From Paulownia fortunei (taxonomy: Eukaryota; Streptophyta; Magnoliopsida; Lamiales; Paulowniaceae), in the NCBI GenBank assembly GCA_019321725.1, contig CM033122.1, forward strand, positions 13,914,274-13,978,273: 64,000 nucleotides of DNA, given 5' to 3'. The translations under genes were made by a program, and so were the position numbers. This document shows, in pieces, positions 21,906 through 34,252 of the stretch. The stretch's first letter is position 1. Each line of letters opens with the position of its first letter. Under the pieces are notes generated by a model. The model saw only the letters and a list, made by a program, of their open reading frames with translations, searched no databases and was not told the DNA's origin.

Positions 21906-23171
21906 CTATTTTATTTTGATTTTCTAGAATTTTAAAATTAAATATTAATTTTAATAATTTTTGAAAAATTATTTTTTAAAGAAAAATTATTTTCAAGTAA
22001 TTAAAATTTATCTCAAGTAAAAAATTGTATTAAACAACTTGGTTAATTTACATATTTTGATTATTACATATGATATTTATTATGAACATATATGAGATGA
22101 TCATGAGCCATTGGATCAATGTGATTGATTTTCTTTAATATTTTTGGGTTTTAAAATGACTTATGTGAGCCTCTTATTGAATCTATGTAAATTATTTATT
22201 TTTTTGCAAAGAGAGTAGAATAGATGGTGAGATTTTTCTTTTTCTTTGGAAGACGAAGGAGAATCAAGAAGGAGGTTCCAATGGAGGCCTATGATTGTAT
22301 GAAATACAATTATATAATAAAATAAGTTTTATTCCATTTTATTATCCTTAGACTAACCTTAGGTCCATTTATGCTCAAATAGACTGCATAAGACCGGTTC
22401 ATGATCATCCATTTATGTAAGTATGTATTAGATGCATGCTTATAAATTTATTTAATGTTTTTATTCTCACACAATGATATTATGTTGTCATGCATTAAAT
22501 AGCCAACTTAATTTTAATAATGATGAGGTAGGTATTGGATAAAATTGAACCCCACTTACTTTACGAAATTAAGTAATTTTTTTTTTAATAAAATTCGATT
22601 TCAAACAAAAATTGATAAGTTAGATGGGACCTATCGTTCCATGCCAACCATCAAAGGTGGAGACATGACGACCGCTATAGTACTTAATCATTGATCATGA
22701 GTCATGGGGTGGTCTTGTGTCAGAAAGGTGTGATCTGTACCAAGCATAGAGATGTTCGTGGGATGGAATCATCATTATGTTGGCCATGAGTCGTGGGACA
22801 TCTTGATGCTCCATCTACATGAACATTTGATGGGTGTTGTTTGACAGTTAGTATCCTATGAGTTCATGAAATTGGGGTATATGGGAAGAGGTGAGGTAAA
22901 ACAAACGAGGGTTGTATAGTGATACAATCGTCAAAAAACTGACTACCGATAGAAATATTTCATGGGCTCATAAAATTAGGGTGTGAAATATTTTCGTTGG
23001 ACCTCAATCCCACTAGGAAATCCAATTTCCCGAACTTCCATTAGGGGTGATGGAATTTGAAGAAAATAGTGGGAGATATTTAGTATTAAAAACCTTATAT
23101 TAAATGAATATGTTTTCCCATAGTTTACTCATTTTTTGCTTCATGTATGTTTTGTAGATTTTTCTACTTAA

Positions 23172-23975
23172 ATGGAAAATAATCCACTTGCAACAATCCT
23201 TGAACAAAAAAAAATTAACTCGACGAAACTTTGTTGATTAACTAAGAAACCTTAAGATAGTCCTTCAATCTAAGAAGAGGGCATATGTCCTCGACTTTGC
23301 ACCTCCGTCGGTTCCACCAGAGGATATTGTTTTAAAGGCTTATGTAAATTACCTATGTCATGTTGATGACAATCTGCAAGCTCGATGCTACATATTAACA
23401 TCGATGTCAAATGAGCTCTAGAGGCAGAACGAGGATCAATATACTGCTTATGAGATTCTCCTTCACCTATAAGAGTTGTATGATGAACCTACTTGGCAGA
23501 TGAGATATCAGATCTTAAAGGAGCTTTTCAGATGTCCTGTGACTGAGGGCTCTTCAGTCTAAGGCCATGGATTAAAATAATAACTCTCACTGAAAGGCTG
23601 AGGTCCCTTGGAATTGTTATGGAGGACTAACTTTATATGGGCCTTCTGCTGCAGTCTATGCCTCTCTCATTTGACACATTTGTTGTCAACTTTAACATGA
23701 ACAACATAGAGTCTATTCTCCCTAAGCTTGTAAATATGTTAAATACGACTAAGTCAACCATGAAAAAAGATAAGCCGGTATTACTTGCTGGATCTTCTTC
23801 TGAATCAAAGGCTAAAAAGCCCAAAAGAGAAAAGAAGAAAGGAAAAGGTTTCTCTAAATCGAACAAGCTAAAGGCGAAGGGTGGCGTCAAGAAGCTTTCT
23901 TCTTAAGCCAATGACAAGTGCTATTATTGCGGCAAACTAGGGTACTAGAAGAGGAACTGTCTGGACTATCTTGCA
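23172..23975 (+). pseudogene. Copia-3 gag relic
   Basis: It starts at ATG 23172, with an 'MENNPLATILEQKK' N-terminus shared with Copia-4. A frameshift follows almost at once. Capsid-like sequence then reads to a stop near 23561, and an open piece at 23637-23906 ends in a Lys-rich tract. The zinc knuckle after it is damaged: C-Y-Y-C is kept, the His is Tyr, the next residue is a TAG stop, and the last Cys is kept. In an intact element this is the nucleocapsid/capsid protein. Confidence 0.75.
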
Positions 23976-25440
23976 ATCCTGAGGAATTTAGGTATATATT
24001 TTCTTAAAGCTAACTTGTCTGTTATTAATAATTATTGGGTATTGAATACTGGTTGTGGCTCACATATTTGCAATGATTTGCAGATGATGATAAGAAGTAG
24101 GAAGGTAGATAGAAGAGAGACGGTCCTAAGGATGAGGAATTGAGTAAGAGTTGCTGCATTAGCTATAGGCACCGTTAATCTGGCTTTTGAGAATAGTTCT
24201 ATAATATTTTTAAACAATTGTATTTTTATTCCAAATATTATTAAGAACATTACCTTTATTCCAATTTTGGATAGAGAATGTTTTAGATTTACCATTGAGA
24301 ATGGAAATTATTCTATTTTTAAATATTTTGATTTTATCTATTCGGGTTCTTTGATGAATTGTTTATATACTGTTACTCTACATAACTCCATTTTCACAAT
24401 TCAACAAAATGTTTGATTTTCAGAAGAACCTAGTATCTACAAGAAGGTTAGTGGGAGTGCAGTTGTATTTATTGTACTATAAGTTAATGGCATCCTACTC
24501 ATTGAAAATAATGTAGGAATATTGCAGTTAACGAGGACTTTGTTGTCTAAATAGTTTTCCATGAAGGACTTAGGAGATGCATCTTTTATCCTAGAGATAA
24601 ATATCTATAGAGATAGATCCAAAAGGATTATCGGACTATCCAGGTCTATGCACATAGACAAACTACTAAGAATATTTAACATGGAGGAATTTAAATAAGG
24701 ATTCCTACCTATGAGTCATGGGGTTTCACTCTCTAAGGCTATGTCTCCTAAGACACCTAGACAGAGAGAAAGAATGACTCGCATACCTTATGCTTCTGCG
24801 ATAGGGAGCATAATGTATGCAATGTTGTGCATAAGGCCTGATGTCGCACATGCTCTGAGTGTCATGAGCAGATATCAATCCAATTTAAGTGAAAAGCACT
24901 ATAAAGCCATTAAGATGATCCTCAAGTACTTGAGAATGACTAATAATATCTTTTTGATATACGATAATAGAGAACTAAAACTGGAGGGATATACAGACTC
25001 TCACTTTCAGTCCGATATAGATGACTTGAAGTCTATGTCTGGATATATTTTCACCCTGAATAGTGTTGCGATCAGTTGAAATAGTTCCAAGCAAGAGACG
25101 ACTGCAGACTCTACCACTAAAGCTGAATATATTACTATATTAGTTGCAACAAAAGAAGCTATTTGGATAAGAAACTTCATTCAAGGGTTGGGTGTAGTTC
25201 CATCCATTATTGATCCAATTATGATTTACTATGATAACAATGGAGTCATTGTTCAAGCAAAACAGCCAAGATCTCTTCAAAGATCCAAACACATAATGAG
25301 ACGTATTACTTGATCAGAAAAATCATTGGTAGAGGTGACGTCATTGTGGATTTAGTTACCTTAGTAGAAAATATAGCAAACCCACTAACTAACCCCTTAG
25401 AACAGAAGGTATTCAATGGCGATCTCGAGAAGATGGGCCT
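23976..25440 (+). pseudogene. Copia-3 pol relic, integrase deleted
   Basis: The protease N-terminus is readable at 24034-24070 ('WVLNTGCGSHIC', active Asp changed to Asn). Sequence follows the protease to about 24412. It then jumps to RT 'EEPSIYKKVSGSAVV' at 24425, so integrase and the first two thirds of RT are absent. The YVDD box is decayed. RT connection and RNase H are partly open at 24711-25079 ('IPYASAIGSIMYAML', 'RPDVAHALSVMSRY') and continue to about 25440 through stops. No active product is possible. Confidence 0.82.
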
Positions 25441-25463
25441 TTAGATACATGGACAATTAGAGC

Positions 25464-25480
25464 TAGGGCAAGTGAGAGAT
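25464..25480 (+). other. Polypurine tract of Copia-3
   Basis: AGGGCAAGTGAGAGAT lies immediately before TGTTAGACTAGG. Copia-4 has the equivalent GGGCAAGTGGAAGAT on the other strand. Confidence 0.65.
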
Positions 25481-25686
25481 TGTTAGACTAGGTTGTCCAG
25501 CACCCCAATTAGTTTAGATGTTTTTGTACTTTTTTCTTTTGTAAGACAATCTTACTGGAAATTATATTAATAAAAAGGTATTTTCTTTATCTTATGTCTT
25601 GTATTTTTTTTCTGCACATTAGATGAAGTCCTTAAACTAAATTTATCTACAAGGCATGGTCGCACATATGACGGCGATCATGAAAA

Positions 25687-27271
25687 ATGCCTCTAAGGCT
25701 TTGATCTTAAATAAGTTATAAGTTGAGAGTTTTTTGAGACGGAACATCAAATAGTCTAGTAAGACTTGAGCGCATGATGTATGCTCGTAAGACGATAATG
25801 TCATATTCTATTGGCATTAGCATAGAGATGAAAATACATGTATATGGGTACTTGTTAGAGAACAAGTACACTGAACATGACTCGCAGAAAATTCTTAATT
25901 GGAGGCTTTGCTTGACGAAAATAATAATTTCTGTATTGCGATAGTTCATGGCTAGTTCTTGAACTTGAGGCACGATGGTAGCCTTGTGTGTATCCTAAAA
26001 TAGTTTGATATATCTTTTGATTGCTTGACAATCACAAAAGGGGTATGTTGGGTGTTGCACTGGTGTGCATGTAAGTTTGTCAGTGACGAACATAGAATTT
26101 CACACTTGTCTTTTGTTTAACAAGGGAATTTTCTATGTTTTCATAGTTCATGATTCAAACACCTTGGCTAAGGCAGGATGAATCTTAATTCATCAGGAAT
26201 CAATGAAACCTGAAATGAAATCATAGTTATTAAATTATTTAGGGTTTCAACTTATAATCCATGCCCTAGATTCAATTAGGAGATTAACTATCGAAATGAT
26301 CGTACGTATATGGTACTCACAACTGAAATATGTTTACTCACTATTTCACCTTAGACTAGTTTGTCATGATTACTTGCTTGGTATTTTCATGAATAGTGAG
26401 GTTTTTGAAATTAAAGAGTTAAAATCCAAGCAGACTAATTAATTAGATTAATTAATCAAACAATTATTTTTCATAGAACATGCCTCTAAGGCTTTGATCT
26501 TAAAAAAGTTTTGAGTCGAGGGTTTTTTGAGACGGGACATCAAATAGTCCAGTAAGACTTGCGCATATGATGTATGCTCGTAAGATGAGAATATCGCATT
26601 CCATTGCATTAGCATAGAGACGTAAGTGCATGTATGTGGGTGCTTGTTAGAGAACAAGTACACTAAACATGACCCGCGGGAAATTCTTAATTAGAGGCTT
26701 TCCCTGTTGAAATAAGAATTTTTGTATTGCGATAGTGCATAGCTAGTCCTCGGACTTGAGGCACGATGGTAGCCTTATGTGCATCCTACAATACTTTGAT
26801 ATATCTTTTGATTGCTTGACAATCACAAAGAGGATATGTTGGGTGTTGCACTGGTGTACATGTAGGTTTGTTAGCGGCGAATATAGAATTTCATACTTGT
26901 CTTTTGTTTAACAAGGGAATCTCCTGTGTTTTCATAGTTCATGATTCAAAGACCTTGGCCAAGGCAGGATGAATCTTAATTCATCAGGAATCAATAAAAC
27001 TTGAAATGAAATCACAGTTATTGAATCATTTAGGGTTTCAACTTATAATCCATGTTCTATATTCAATAAGGAGATTAATTGTCGAAAGGATCGTATGTGT
27101 ATGATACTCACAACTGAAATAAGTTTACTCATTATTTCACCTTAGATTAGTTTGCCATGATTACTTATTAGGTATTTTCAGGGATAGTGAGGTTTTTGGA
27201 ATTAAGGAGTTAAAATCCAAACGGACTACTTAATTAGATTAATTAATTGAATAATTATTTTTCATAAGTTG
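25687..27271 (+). repeat. 793-bp tandem duplication within the Copia-3 3' LTR
   Basis: Unit A (25687-26479) and unit B (26480-27271) both start ATGCCTCTAAGGCTTTGATC. Both carry TTGGGTGTTGCACTGGTG and AGGGTTTCAACTTATAATCC. The junction follows the AATTATTTTTCATA end that occurs in both. The copies differ clearly (about 10%), so the duplication is not recent. Confidence 0.9.
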
Positions 27272-28046
27272 AAAATATTGTAAGCTCACTACTAGTTTAG
27301 TAGTGAACCAAAAAGGGTTACACATCTTTATGGAAAACAACATTTCTATTTTGGGATTAGTTTTCAATTGTTGCAAATTAATTAGTTAATATTTATTAAT
27401 TAAATAATTAGGGGTTCTATTTAATTTAATGGTTAAATTAAATTATTTAATTAAATAATTAAACTATATAATTAGACCTAATTTGATTAGAAAACCCAAA
27501 TTGGAGTAAAATTATAAGTAATCAATTAAATTGATTAATATGGGTTTAAATCCTTTGGATTGATTTTTGGATTTTTTTAAGTCCATACCCAAAAATTAAA
27601 ATGAATCACTGCCCACGAGAAGATAAAGAGGATAATTAAATTAAATATGTTTTATTTAATTAATATATTTATATAATTAAATATAATATGACTAATTTTT
27701 ATCTTTGTGTTTATTTTGTATAAATATATTTTTGACATATATTTGATATATATCTATCTTCATATTATTGAAGAGTTTAAATTAATATCAAGAATGTATG
27801 TAGATTATTTTTTATGACTAATGTAGTTTCAAATAAATCCACATATATTAAAGAGAGAAAAAGAAGAATTGTTGGAAGATTTAAAATCCTACCAAAATTA
27901 AACTTTGAAGTGGTTTAAAATTAACAATCCCTCCAAGAGTTGTAGAGGGAACGAATTTTCGGCCCCTATATACATAGAGAGGGCCGAAAATTGAATTGTG
28001 ATTTTTAAGAAAAATAATTTTGTCTTGTCTTCTATTTTTCTCTCCA

Positions 28047-28078
28047 AGAAAAGAAAAGAAAAGAAAAGAAAAGAAAAG
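28047..28078 (+). repeat. (AAAAG)n simple repeat in LTR
   Basis: Six AAAAG units in the transcribed part of the Copia-3 3' LTR. The same position is a looser A/G tract in the other LTR copies, so it expanded in this copy. Confidence 0.85.
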
Positions 28079-28572
28079 GTGTTTTCTTGAATTTTTTTTT
28101 TCTTGTTCTTTAAAAAAATAAGTTTCTTGATATTCTCTTTATTTCAAAACTTCAAGAACTTAAAAGAATTAATATTTATTATTTTTGAAAAATTGTTCTT
28201 GATCTATCAATTGGATTAAAGTGCAAACATTACTTCAGATCTAGAATAAAAAATGATATTAAAAATACTAGCGAATTCTTTTAATCGGTGTTGTTCTTCA
28301 AATTATGGACCTGATGGAGGGAAGACACATAGATCTCTATGAGTTCTGATAAGCAAGGAATATGACAATTGATTGCTTCGTTCCCTACATCAATCAGAGT
28401 GCTTGAAAGGTATAATTCGAATTTGATATATATATTTATATTTTCACTTGAATAAGCGCGATTGTTAGAATAGCTATCTAATTGAGGGGATAAAGTTATT
28501 TGATTAATTTATATTTTATAAAATTTTAAATTTTCCACTGCGCATGTCCCTACAATTATAGCGAACCTAACA

Positions 28573-28953
28573 GTCCGAATATGAGAAATTAGGTTCTTGA
28601 GCTTTAAAATTACATTTGAAGTTTCTTTTGTTTAGAAATTTTGACCCTTCTTATGTATGTGTATATATTTATATATATATATTGTATTTATTATGATTGT
28701 ATCACTATGTATTAGTAAGTACATTGTAACTATATTACGAATTTATTAATATGTTAATAGTATGCTATTAATAACAATTAATCTTGATAATTATCCATGT
28801 ATTACTAATGAAATATTAATCACATAATAATTTACTAATTATAGTTACTAGTTAGATAAAAATATTACCATTAAATAACTTTTAGTAATGGTTTATTAGT
28901 TATTGTAAACAAAATTTGTAATGATTATTGATGTTCATATATGCTAATATATT
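28573..28953. other. AT-rich spacer, nothing recognised
   Basis: Between the end of Copia-3 and the Tat-like LTR. It has TA-rich runs and short ATTACTA/TAGTAAT inverted motifs. No coding sequence is supportable. Confidence 0.6.
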
Positions 28954-29352
28954 TGATGGGACAAATTATAAAATAAGCCCAAGAACTACGCCTGAAAGGC
29001 CAAATAAAATAAGAGTGGGTCAAGCCTATAGGCTTAGAAGATCCTAATGATCTATGCACCATACTACATTCGAATATAACCCCTCTGAATGCTTATAAAT
29101 ACCCCATCTTCCTCCATTTTGAGGTACGCCATTTACATTGGACATTTATAACTTTCTATTCTTCATTTATTATCTCTTGCTTTAGCTATGTCTTGAGGAG
29201 CGTTCGAGGGTTATGCTAGTCTACCTTAGGGACCCCTAACTATTTATTCGTGTTATAGGCAGGAATCCATCCAATAATCAAACCCAAGTGAGGAAGGCTC
29301 GTGAGGAGATAATTTTAGAAGATTCAAAGAAATTCAGAGTTAAGCCACATCA
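28954..29352 (+). repeat. Probable LTR of an old Tat/LARD-type Gypsy element
   Basis: It starts TGATGGGACAAATTATAAA and ends near CCACATCA. TATAAATA lies at 29094-29101. The LTR is followed by TTTTGACATTATCTGTAG, a decayed form of the TTTGGCGCCGTCTGTGGG start of Tat-type elements. The interior continues at 29353-29576, resumes at 41631-42530 after the nested insertions, and again at 52123-52340. The second LTR is not found in the window. Confidence 0.5.
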
Positions 29353-29576
29353 TTTTGACATTATCTGTAGAAAACTTAGCTCGACATTGAGAATATTGAT
29401 GAGATATAAGAGCTTGGGAAGCCATCGTCTATGATGCCCCTCATAAGAGAAGGCCTAGCAATATCGGAGAGGATTGATAGGTAGGAAAGTTCCTCATCGA
29501 TACAACCCATCACCTCCATAACTAGGAATGCCAACTAGAGCGACAAAATCGCAAATCACCTAGGAAGACCCTTTAG
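29353..29576 (+). other. Interior of Tat/LARD-like relic, first part
   Basis: Non-coding remnant. Joining across the hAT insertion gives continuous sequence into 41639 onward, supporting that both flanks were one element. The last eight bases, CCCTTTAG (29569-29576), are the hAT target duplication. Confidence 0.5.
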
Positions 29577-29585
29577 TAGAGCGAT

Positions 29586-31544
29586 TGATAAATGCATATT
29601 TTTTTATATTTAATATCAATTCATCTATGTATTTCTTGTTTTTTTCTTATTAATATTAGGTTTTTACTAATATTTTGTGTGTGATAGGAATTTGGTAATC
29701 AAAAGATCGAAAATGAGCTAAAAGAAGTTGAAATAACATTCTTGGGCCAAATTTCAATGACATAGTATCACTGCAGCAGTTTTTATATTTTAGGCATAAA
29801 TTTAGGATTCAAAGCCCTATTGACCTGATGCTTAGCTTATTGGAAATATAAATGACAGATCTATAACTTTTATGTTGACGACTTATCCCAATTTAATTGA
29901 TTTCAAAGAGAAACTTTCAGTTAAAAAGTCAAAAGTGTACTAAAACTTCCAGATATGATAATTTTCGTATTTATGACATAACTTTCTCCACAAATATGAT
30001 ATGAATCTAATTCTAGTGGCAAAAGAAAGATAACCGATATAAATATAATTGTTATGAAGACATCAAATGCTAATTCATTATAGAAAGAAGTCAAAAACTA
30101 GTTGAAAATAGCTGAAAAGTGTCAACGTACTGAAGTGTAGGAGAAAAACTATAGCAAGGTGCCAAAACAAGGTGTTTAGGTGCTGAAAATAGAGTGAATG
30201 GAACCTAGGCGCCAAAATAGGGTGCTTAGCCATAATATATGTATGAAAATTGATTCTTTTTACTTGGAGTGGTGATAAGTGGGCTTCACACCTTTTGACA
30301 CATTTTTGGATATATATATACTAAATACATATAATACATAAGACATATCCATATATATACTCTAGATTCCAAAAATCACAACACAAATTACATGCTCTAT
30401 AATAAATTTACACATATCATCTCCTACTTCTCTCACACACTATCCTCTCAACACACACACACCATTTCTCACTCACTCTCTAGAATTTATTCATCTTTGC
30501 AAGTAATTTTGGGGTCTTGGGCATCAAGGAAGACAAAGTGGAAAAGGTTTGGAGAAGGAGATATTTATAATCTACCATCAACCTCAACTATCTTCTTCAA
30601 TCTTTAAATTTCTTTGGCTTTCAATGTTGATTTTCTTGACATTCTTTATCATGTTAGGCTAGAATTCTTTTTTGGTTGAGGATTATTTCAAAGCCTTAGA
30701 TATGGGTTCTAATAATTAAATATTTGGTATTATTGATCAACTTTTCAATTGAAGTTGTTTATATTTTTCTATGCTTAATGTCTTGATGGGTATTTTCTTG
30801 GTTTGTTTGGGTGCACAATCAAATTGAGTTTGAGAATTCCCTACAAGTAGATTAGAGATTATGGATCCATAATTATCTTAAATTTCTAATCATGTAAGTA
30901 AATTGTGATTAATGGTTAGAGGATATTTTTGTTAATTGCAATGAAAAATATAATCAAAGCTGAATGACCCAAGCTTGTGTAGTTGTTACTTAAATCAATC
31001 TATCTTTCTTATTTTGATACATCTATTAAATTAAATCTAGAGAGCGTGTTCTAGTTTGTTTGATGGGTAAGGAATTAGCTAGATAGCTTGTTCTACCTAA
31101 TGCACAATTAAGGAAAGAATAGGATAGTAGAGCTTGTTATTACTTACGGTTGATAATTTCAATGGCAACTTGTTAATAATATTGACATCAAATTATAATC
31201 CATTGTCTAGTGGCGGTGAAAGAAATCTCAACCTATCTTTAACCACTTGTTGCTTGTTGTTTTGATTTTTATTACTTTGCATTTTAATTAGTTTTAATTT
31301 ATTTGACTTAGTTAATCAACTCACCCTCCACCCCCCGACCGTTTGTTTTTTTTTTCCTGGAGTTTACTTGTTGAGTCTTAGCTTTAGGTTTAATAATTTT
31401 AAAGTCAAATTTCTTAGTTAGTGGGTTAATAGTAAATCAATTAGCCTTGGTTCTCGTGGAATCGACTCTTACTCGCTCTGTACTCTTTAAAATGTTATTG
31501 AAGAGTAATGTTTAAATTTGGTAGACTTGCGACAACCAACCTAA
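29586..31544 (+). repeat. 5' LTR of Gypsy-5
   Basis: It starts TGATAAATGCATATTTTT and ends CGACAACCAACCTA (final CA mutated to TA). It aligns throughout with 38825-40757, for example GCCCTATTGACCTGAT, CATACTATCCTCTCAACACAC-like blocks and CGACTCTTACTCGCTCT. Confidence 0.9.
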
Positions 31545-31550
31545 GTTTTT

Positions 31551-31567
31551 TACGCCGTTGTCGGGGA
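31551..31567 (+). other. Primer-binding site of Gypsy-5 (Asp-tRNA type, decayed)
   Basis: TTACGCCGTTGTCGGGG follows the LTR. The usual Athila/Tat form is TTGGCGCCGTTGCCGGGG, complementary to Asp tRNA. Confidence 0.65.
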
Positions 31568-31674
31568 TCAAGTATCTAATTGATTTATTATTATTTTTAG
31601 TCTTTTCTTCTGCTTTGTATATTTTTTTCTTGATTTGTTTAATGTAGTTTATTTTCTTTTTATTTCAGGTTTTT

Positions 31675-33340
31675 ATGTCATCCGAGGACTTGAAGCTAAG
31701 ACTTGAGCAGATTTGGATTAATTTGAACACACTGCTGCCACCATTACCTCCACTTCTACCTATACCTCCAATCAATTCACCACCCAAGCTTGAGTTTGAA
31801 ACCCTTCCTCTTACTTCTAAAACTCATCATCAACCCAAAAGTGTTGAAATAATACATAATCATGAACATCGAAGAAGTTGGCTGCTCCAATTTTGGAGAA
31901 TCAACCATTGTGTATCACCTATCCTAATTTGGAATCTAGCTTTGAACTCAAATTCAGGATGATTTATTTTTCACCCACATTCCATGGTTTTACGGGTGAT
32001 GATCTAAATAAACACTTGAACGAATTTGATTTTGTGTGCTCTAGTATGAAACTGATAGGTATTTCAAAAGAAAATATCAAGCTTATCGTTTTTTCTTTTT
32101 CATTAGCGGACTCAGCAAATGAGTGGCTTTATTATCTACTGTCTAACATGATTACCATATAGAATGAAATGCGAAAGGTGTTCCTTGAGAGGTATTTTCC
32201 AACATCCAAGGTAGGGAGCATCAGGAAAGAAATATGTGGGATTTGAAAATATAATGGGAAATCTCTTTATTAATATTAGGAAAGATTTAAGAAATTGTGC
32301 GCCAATTGTCCTCATCATCAAATCAGTGATCAACTTCTCATCCAATATTTCTATGAGGGGCATATGCATTGAAAGAAGCATGATTGATGCTACAAGTTGA
32401 GGGGCTTTAGTTGACAAGATACCCGAGGCTGCAAGGAATCTAATTGCAAACATGGGTGCAAACTCTGAACAATTCATCACTCACAATGATCTACCGCCGC
32501 CACCTAAGAGTGCCAATAAGGTGAACATATCACTTCTTGAACAAAAGCTCTCACACCTCACCTCTTTAGTGCAACAAATAGCTATGGGGCAACAAGTCAA
32601 AACATGTGGAGAATGTTGCATGGTAGGGCATCCCACGAATATGTGTCCATCATTCCAAGAAAGTTCTATGGAGCAAGCAAATATGATTGGTGGTTTTTCG
32701 GGTCAACCAAGGTAAAGATATGATCCTTTCTCCAATACTTATAATGAAGGATGGGAGGATCATCCCAGTTTGAGATACGGGAACCAACAATAACAACCCA
32801 CTCCATTTTAAATGCCAAATCGACCATCGAGTTTTCTCCAACCAAAGGTGCGACCACTTTTCTCCACAACAATCGGGTGTATCCTTAGAGGATCTCGTGA
32901 AAGTACTTGCTACCAATACTATGCAATTTCAACAAACTACACAAGCCTATCTCCAATATATTGAGAATCAAGTGGGGCAAATGGCCACTAGCTTAAGCTG
33001 ATTATAAATATAAGGATTAGGCAAGTTACCATCAAATCCATGGTGAATCCTAAGAAAAATGCAAGTTTCACAACTCTTAGAACTAAGAAGCCATTAGAGT
33101 CTCCTAGCTTGTCAACCAAAGGAGTATCCAAGGAGGTTGAGAAGGGTGAGTCAAGCAATACCATCCCTTCCTTAGATGATTCTCACTCTCCTACTTATTT
33201 ACCACCCATAGTCAAGGAGAATCCAAAGTCAGTAACCACTCTTAAATCTGTCTCTCATACTTATGTAACACCATTACCTTTTCCTAGCAGGTTAGCAAAA
33301 TCTAAGAAAGAGGAGTCGTAAAAGGAGATCATTGAAACTT
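31675..33340 (+). pseudogene. Gypsy-5 gag relic
   Basis: It starts at ATG 31675, with a Pro-rich N-terminus ('LLPPLPPLLPIPP'). After a frameshift near 31890 the capsid domain reads 'FHGFTGDDLNKHLNEFDFVC' and then an 'ANEWLYYLL' segment, the Retrotrans_gag signature, to about 32160. Further capsid pieces reach 32360. The zinc knuckle C-x2-C-x4-H-x4-C at about 32605-32650 is intact. A low-complexity Ser/Pro/Lys-rich tail (33040-33321) leads to protease. Several stops and frameshifts prevent translation. Confidence 0.85.
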
Positions 33341-33349
33341 TTTAAAAGT

Positions 33350-33930
33350 AAGGGTAAACAACGCTCTCCTTGATGCTATTAAGCAAGTGCCTCGGTACGC
33401 CAAATTTTTCAAGAAGTTATGCACTAATAAAAGAAAGTTGAAGGAAGATGAAAAAGTAAGTGTGGGGGAGAATGCTTCAGCAGTTTTTCAAAGAAAGCTT
33501 CCTCCAAAGTGTAAAGACCTAGGTACCTTCATCATTCCATGCATAATTGGTAATACCAGGTTTGAAAAGTGCATGTTAGATTTAGGTGCATCAATCGATG
33601 TCATGCCATATGCCATTTATGTTTCCTTAAATCTAGGCCCTTTAGAAGAAATTGGTGTTGTTATCTAATTAGCGGATAGATCAAATGCATACCTGAAGAA
33701 GTTGTGGAGGATATTTTGGTATAAGTGAATGTATTGGTTTTGCCTACTGATTTTTATGTTTTTGAGATGGAGGATGATAGATCCCTATATCCTACACCCA
33801 TTCTCTTAGGGAGATCGTTCCTAAAAATAGCCCAGACTAAAATTGATGATCATATTGGCACATTATCTATGGAATTTGATGGTGAGGTAATTAGATTTAA
33901 TATTTTTGAAGCTATGTTGTATCCATAGTA
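33350..33930 (+). pseudogene. Gypsy-5 protease relic
   Basis: The open piece 33387-33668 carries the retropepsin motif in its plant Athila form, 'MLDLGASIDVMPY', near 33571-33609. A frameshift near 33669 separates it from the second half (33725-33928), which has the 'PILLGRSFLKIA' flap-end motif. Two pieces in different frames, so not functional. Confidence 0.85.
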
Positions 33931-34252
33931 ACGTGCATTCTATTTTTATAGTTGATATTATTGATTCTATAGCTCAACAAATGTTTAAATTAACTACCAA
34001 TGATGGATTAGATGTTGCATTGAGAAATAATCATTACATAGGGGATTTGAAAGAGACAATGATGGATGTGTAATTGTTGGAAAATATAGAGGAAACAGTG
34101 GAAGAATTGGACTCATTTTAAAAAACACAAAGTATGATATCTCTTACATTGCTTTACCTTCTGTCATACAGACACCTACCTTGGAGCCCAACCACTCCTA
34201 GAGTATCTCAAATATGTGTATTTGGGTAAGAAAAAAGTACTTCTAGTTATCA

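Larger units (their letters stand above)
19830..28572 (+). mobile_element. Copia-3: Ty1/Copia element with truncated 5' LTR and expanded 3' LTR
   Basis: A plus-strand element whose LTR ends ...AACCTAACA (21543 and 28572). The 3' LTR starts TGTTAGACTAGG at 25481. The 5' LTR lacks its first 550 bp or so, with similarity starting near 19830, so no target duplication can be checked. The interior runs leader, gag, protease, then directly C-terminal RT and RNase H. Integrase and the first part of RT are deleted. LTR copies are only about 85% alike by eye. It is the same family as Copia-4, which lies inverted 14 kb away. Confidence 0.88.
25481..28572 (+). repeat. 3' LTR of Copia-3 (3.1 kb, internally duplicated)
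   Basis: It starts TGTTAGACTAGGTTGTCC and ends AACCTAACA. Its length of 3092 bp exceeds the 2199 bp of the full Copia-4 LTR, mainly because of a 793-bp tandem duplication. The promoter zone CCCTATATACATAGAGAGGG is near 27962-27981, followed by the leader T/C tract and an (AAAAG)n run. Confidence 0.85.

Noticed and set aside
21694..21935. ORFs on both strands over the GC-rich leader block, one with many Cys residues
   Set aside because: They overlap on both strands, are not kept in Copia-4, and the Cys content follows from TGC/TGT-rich composition.
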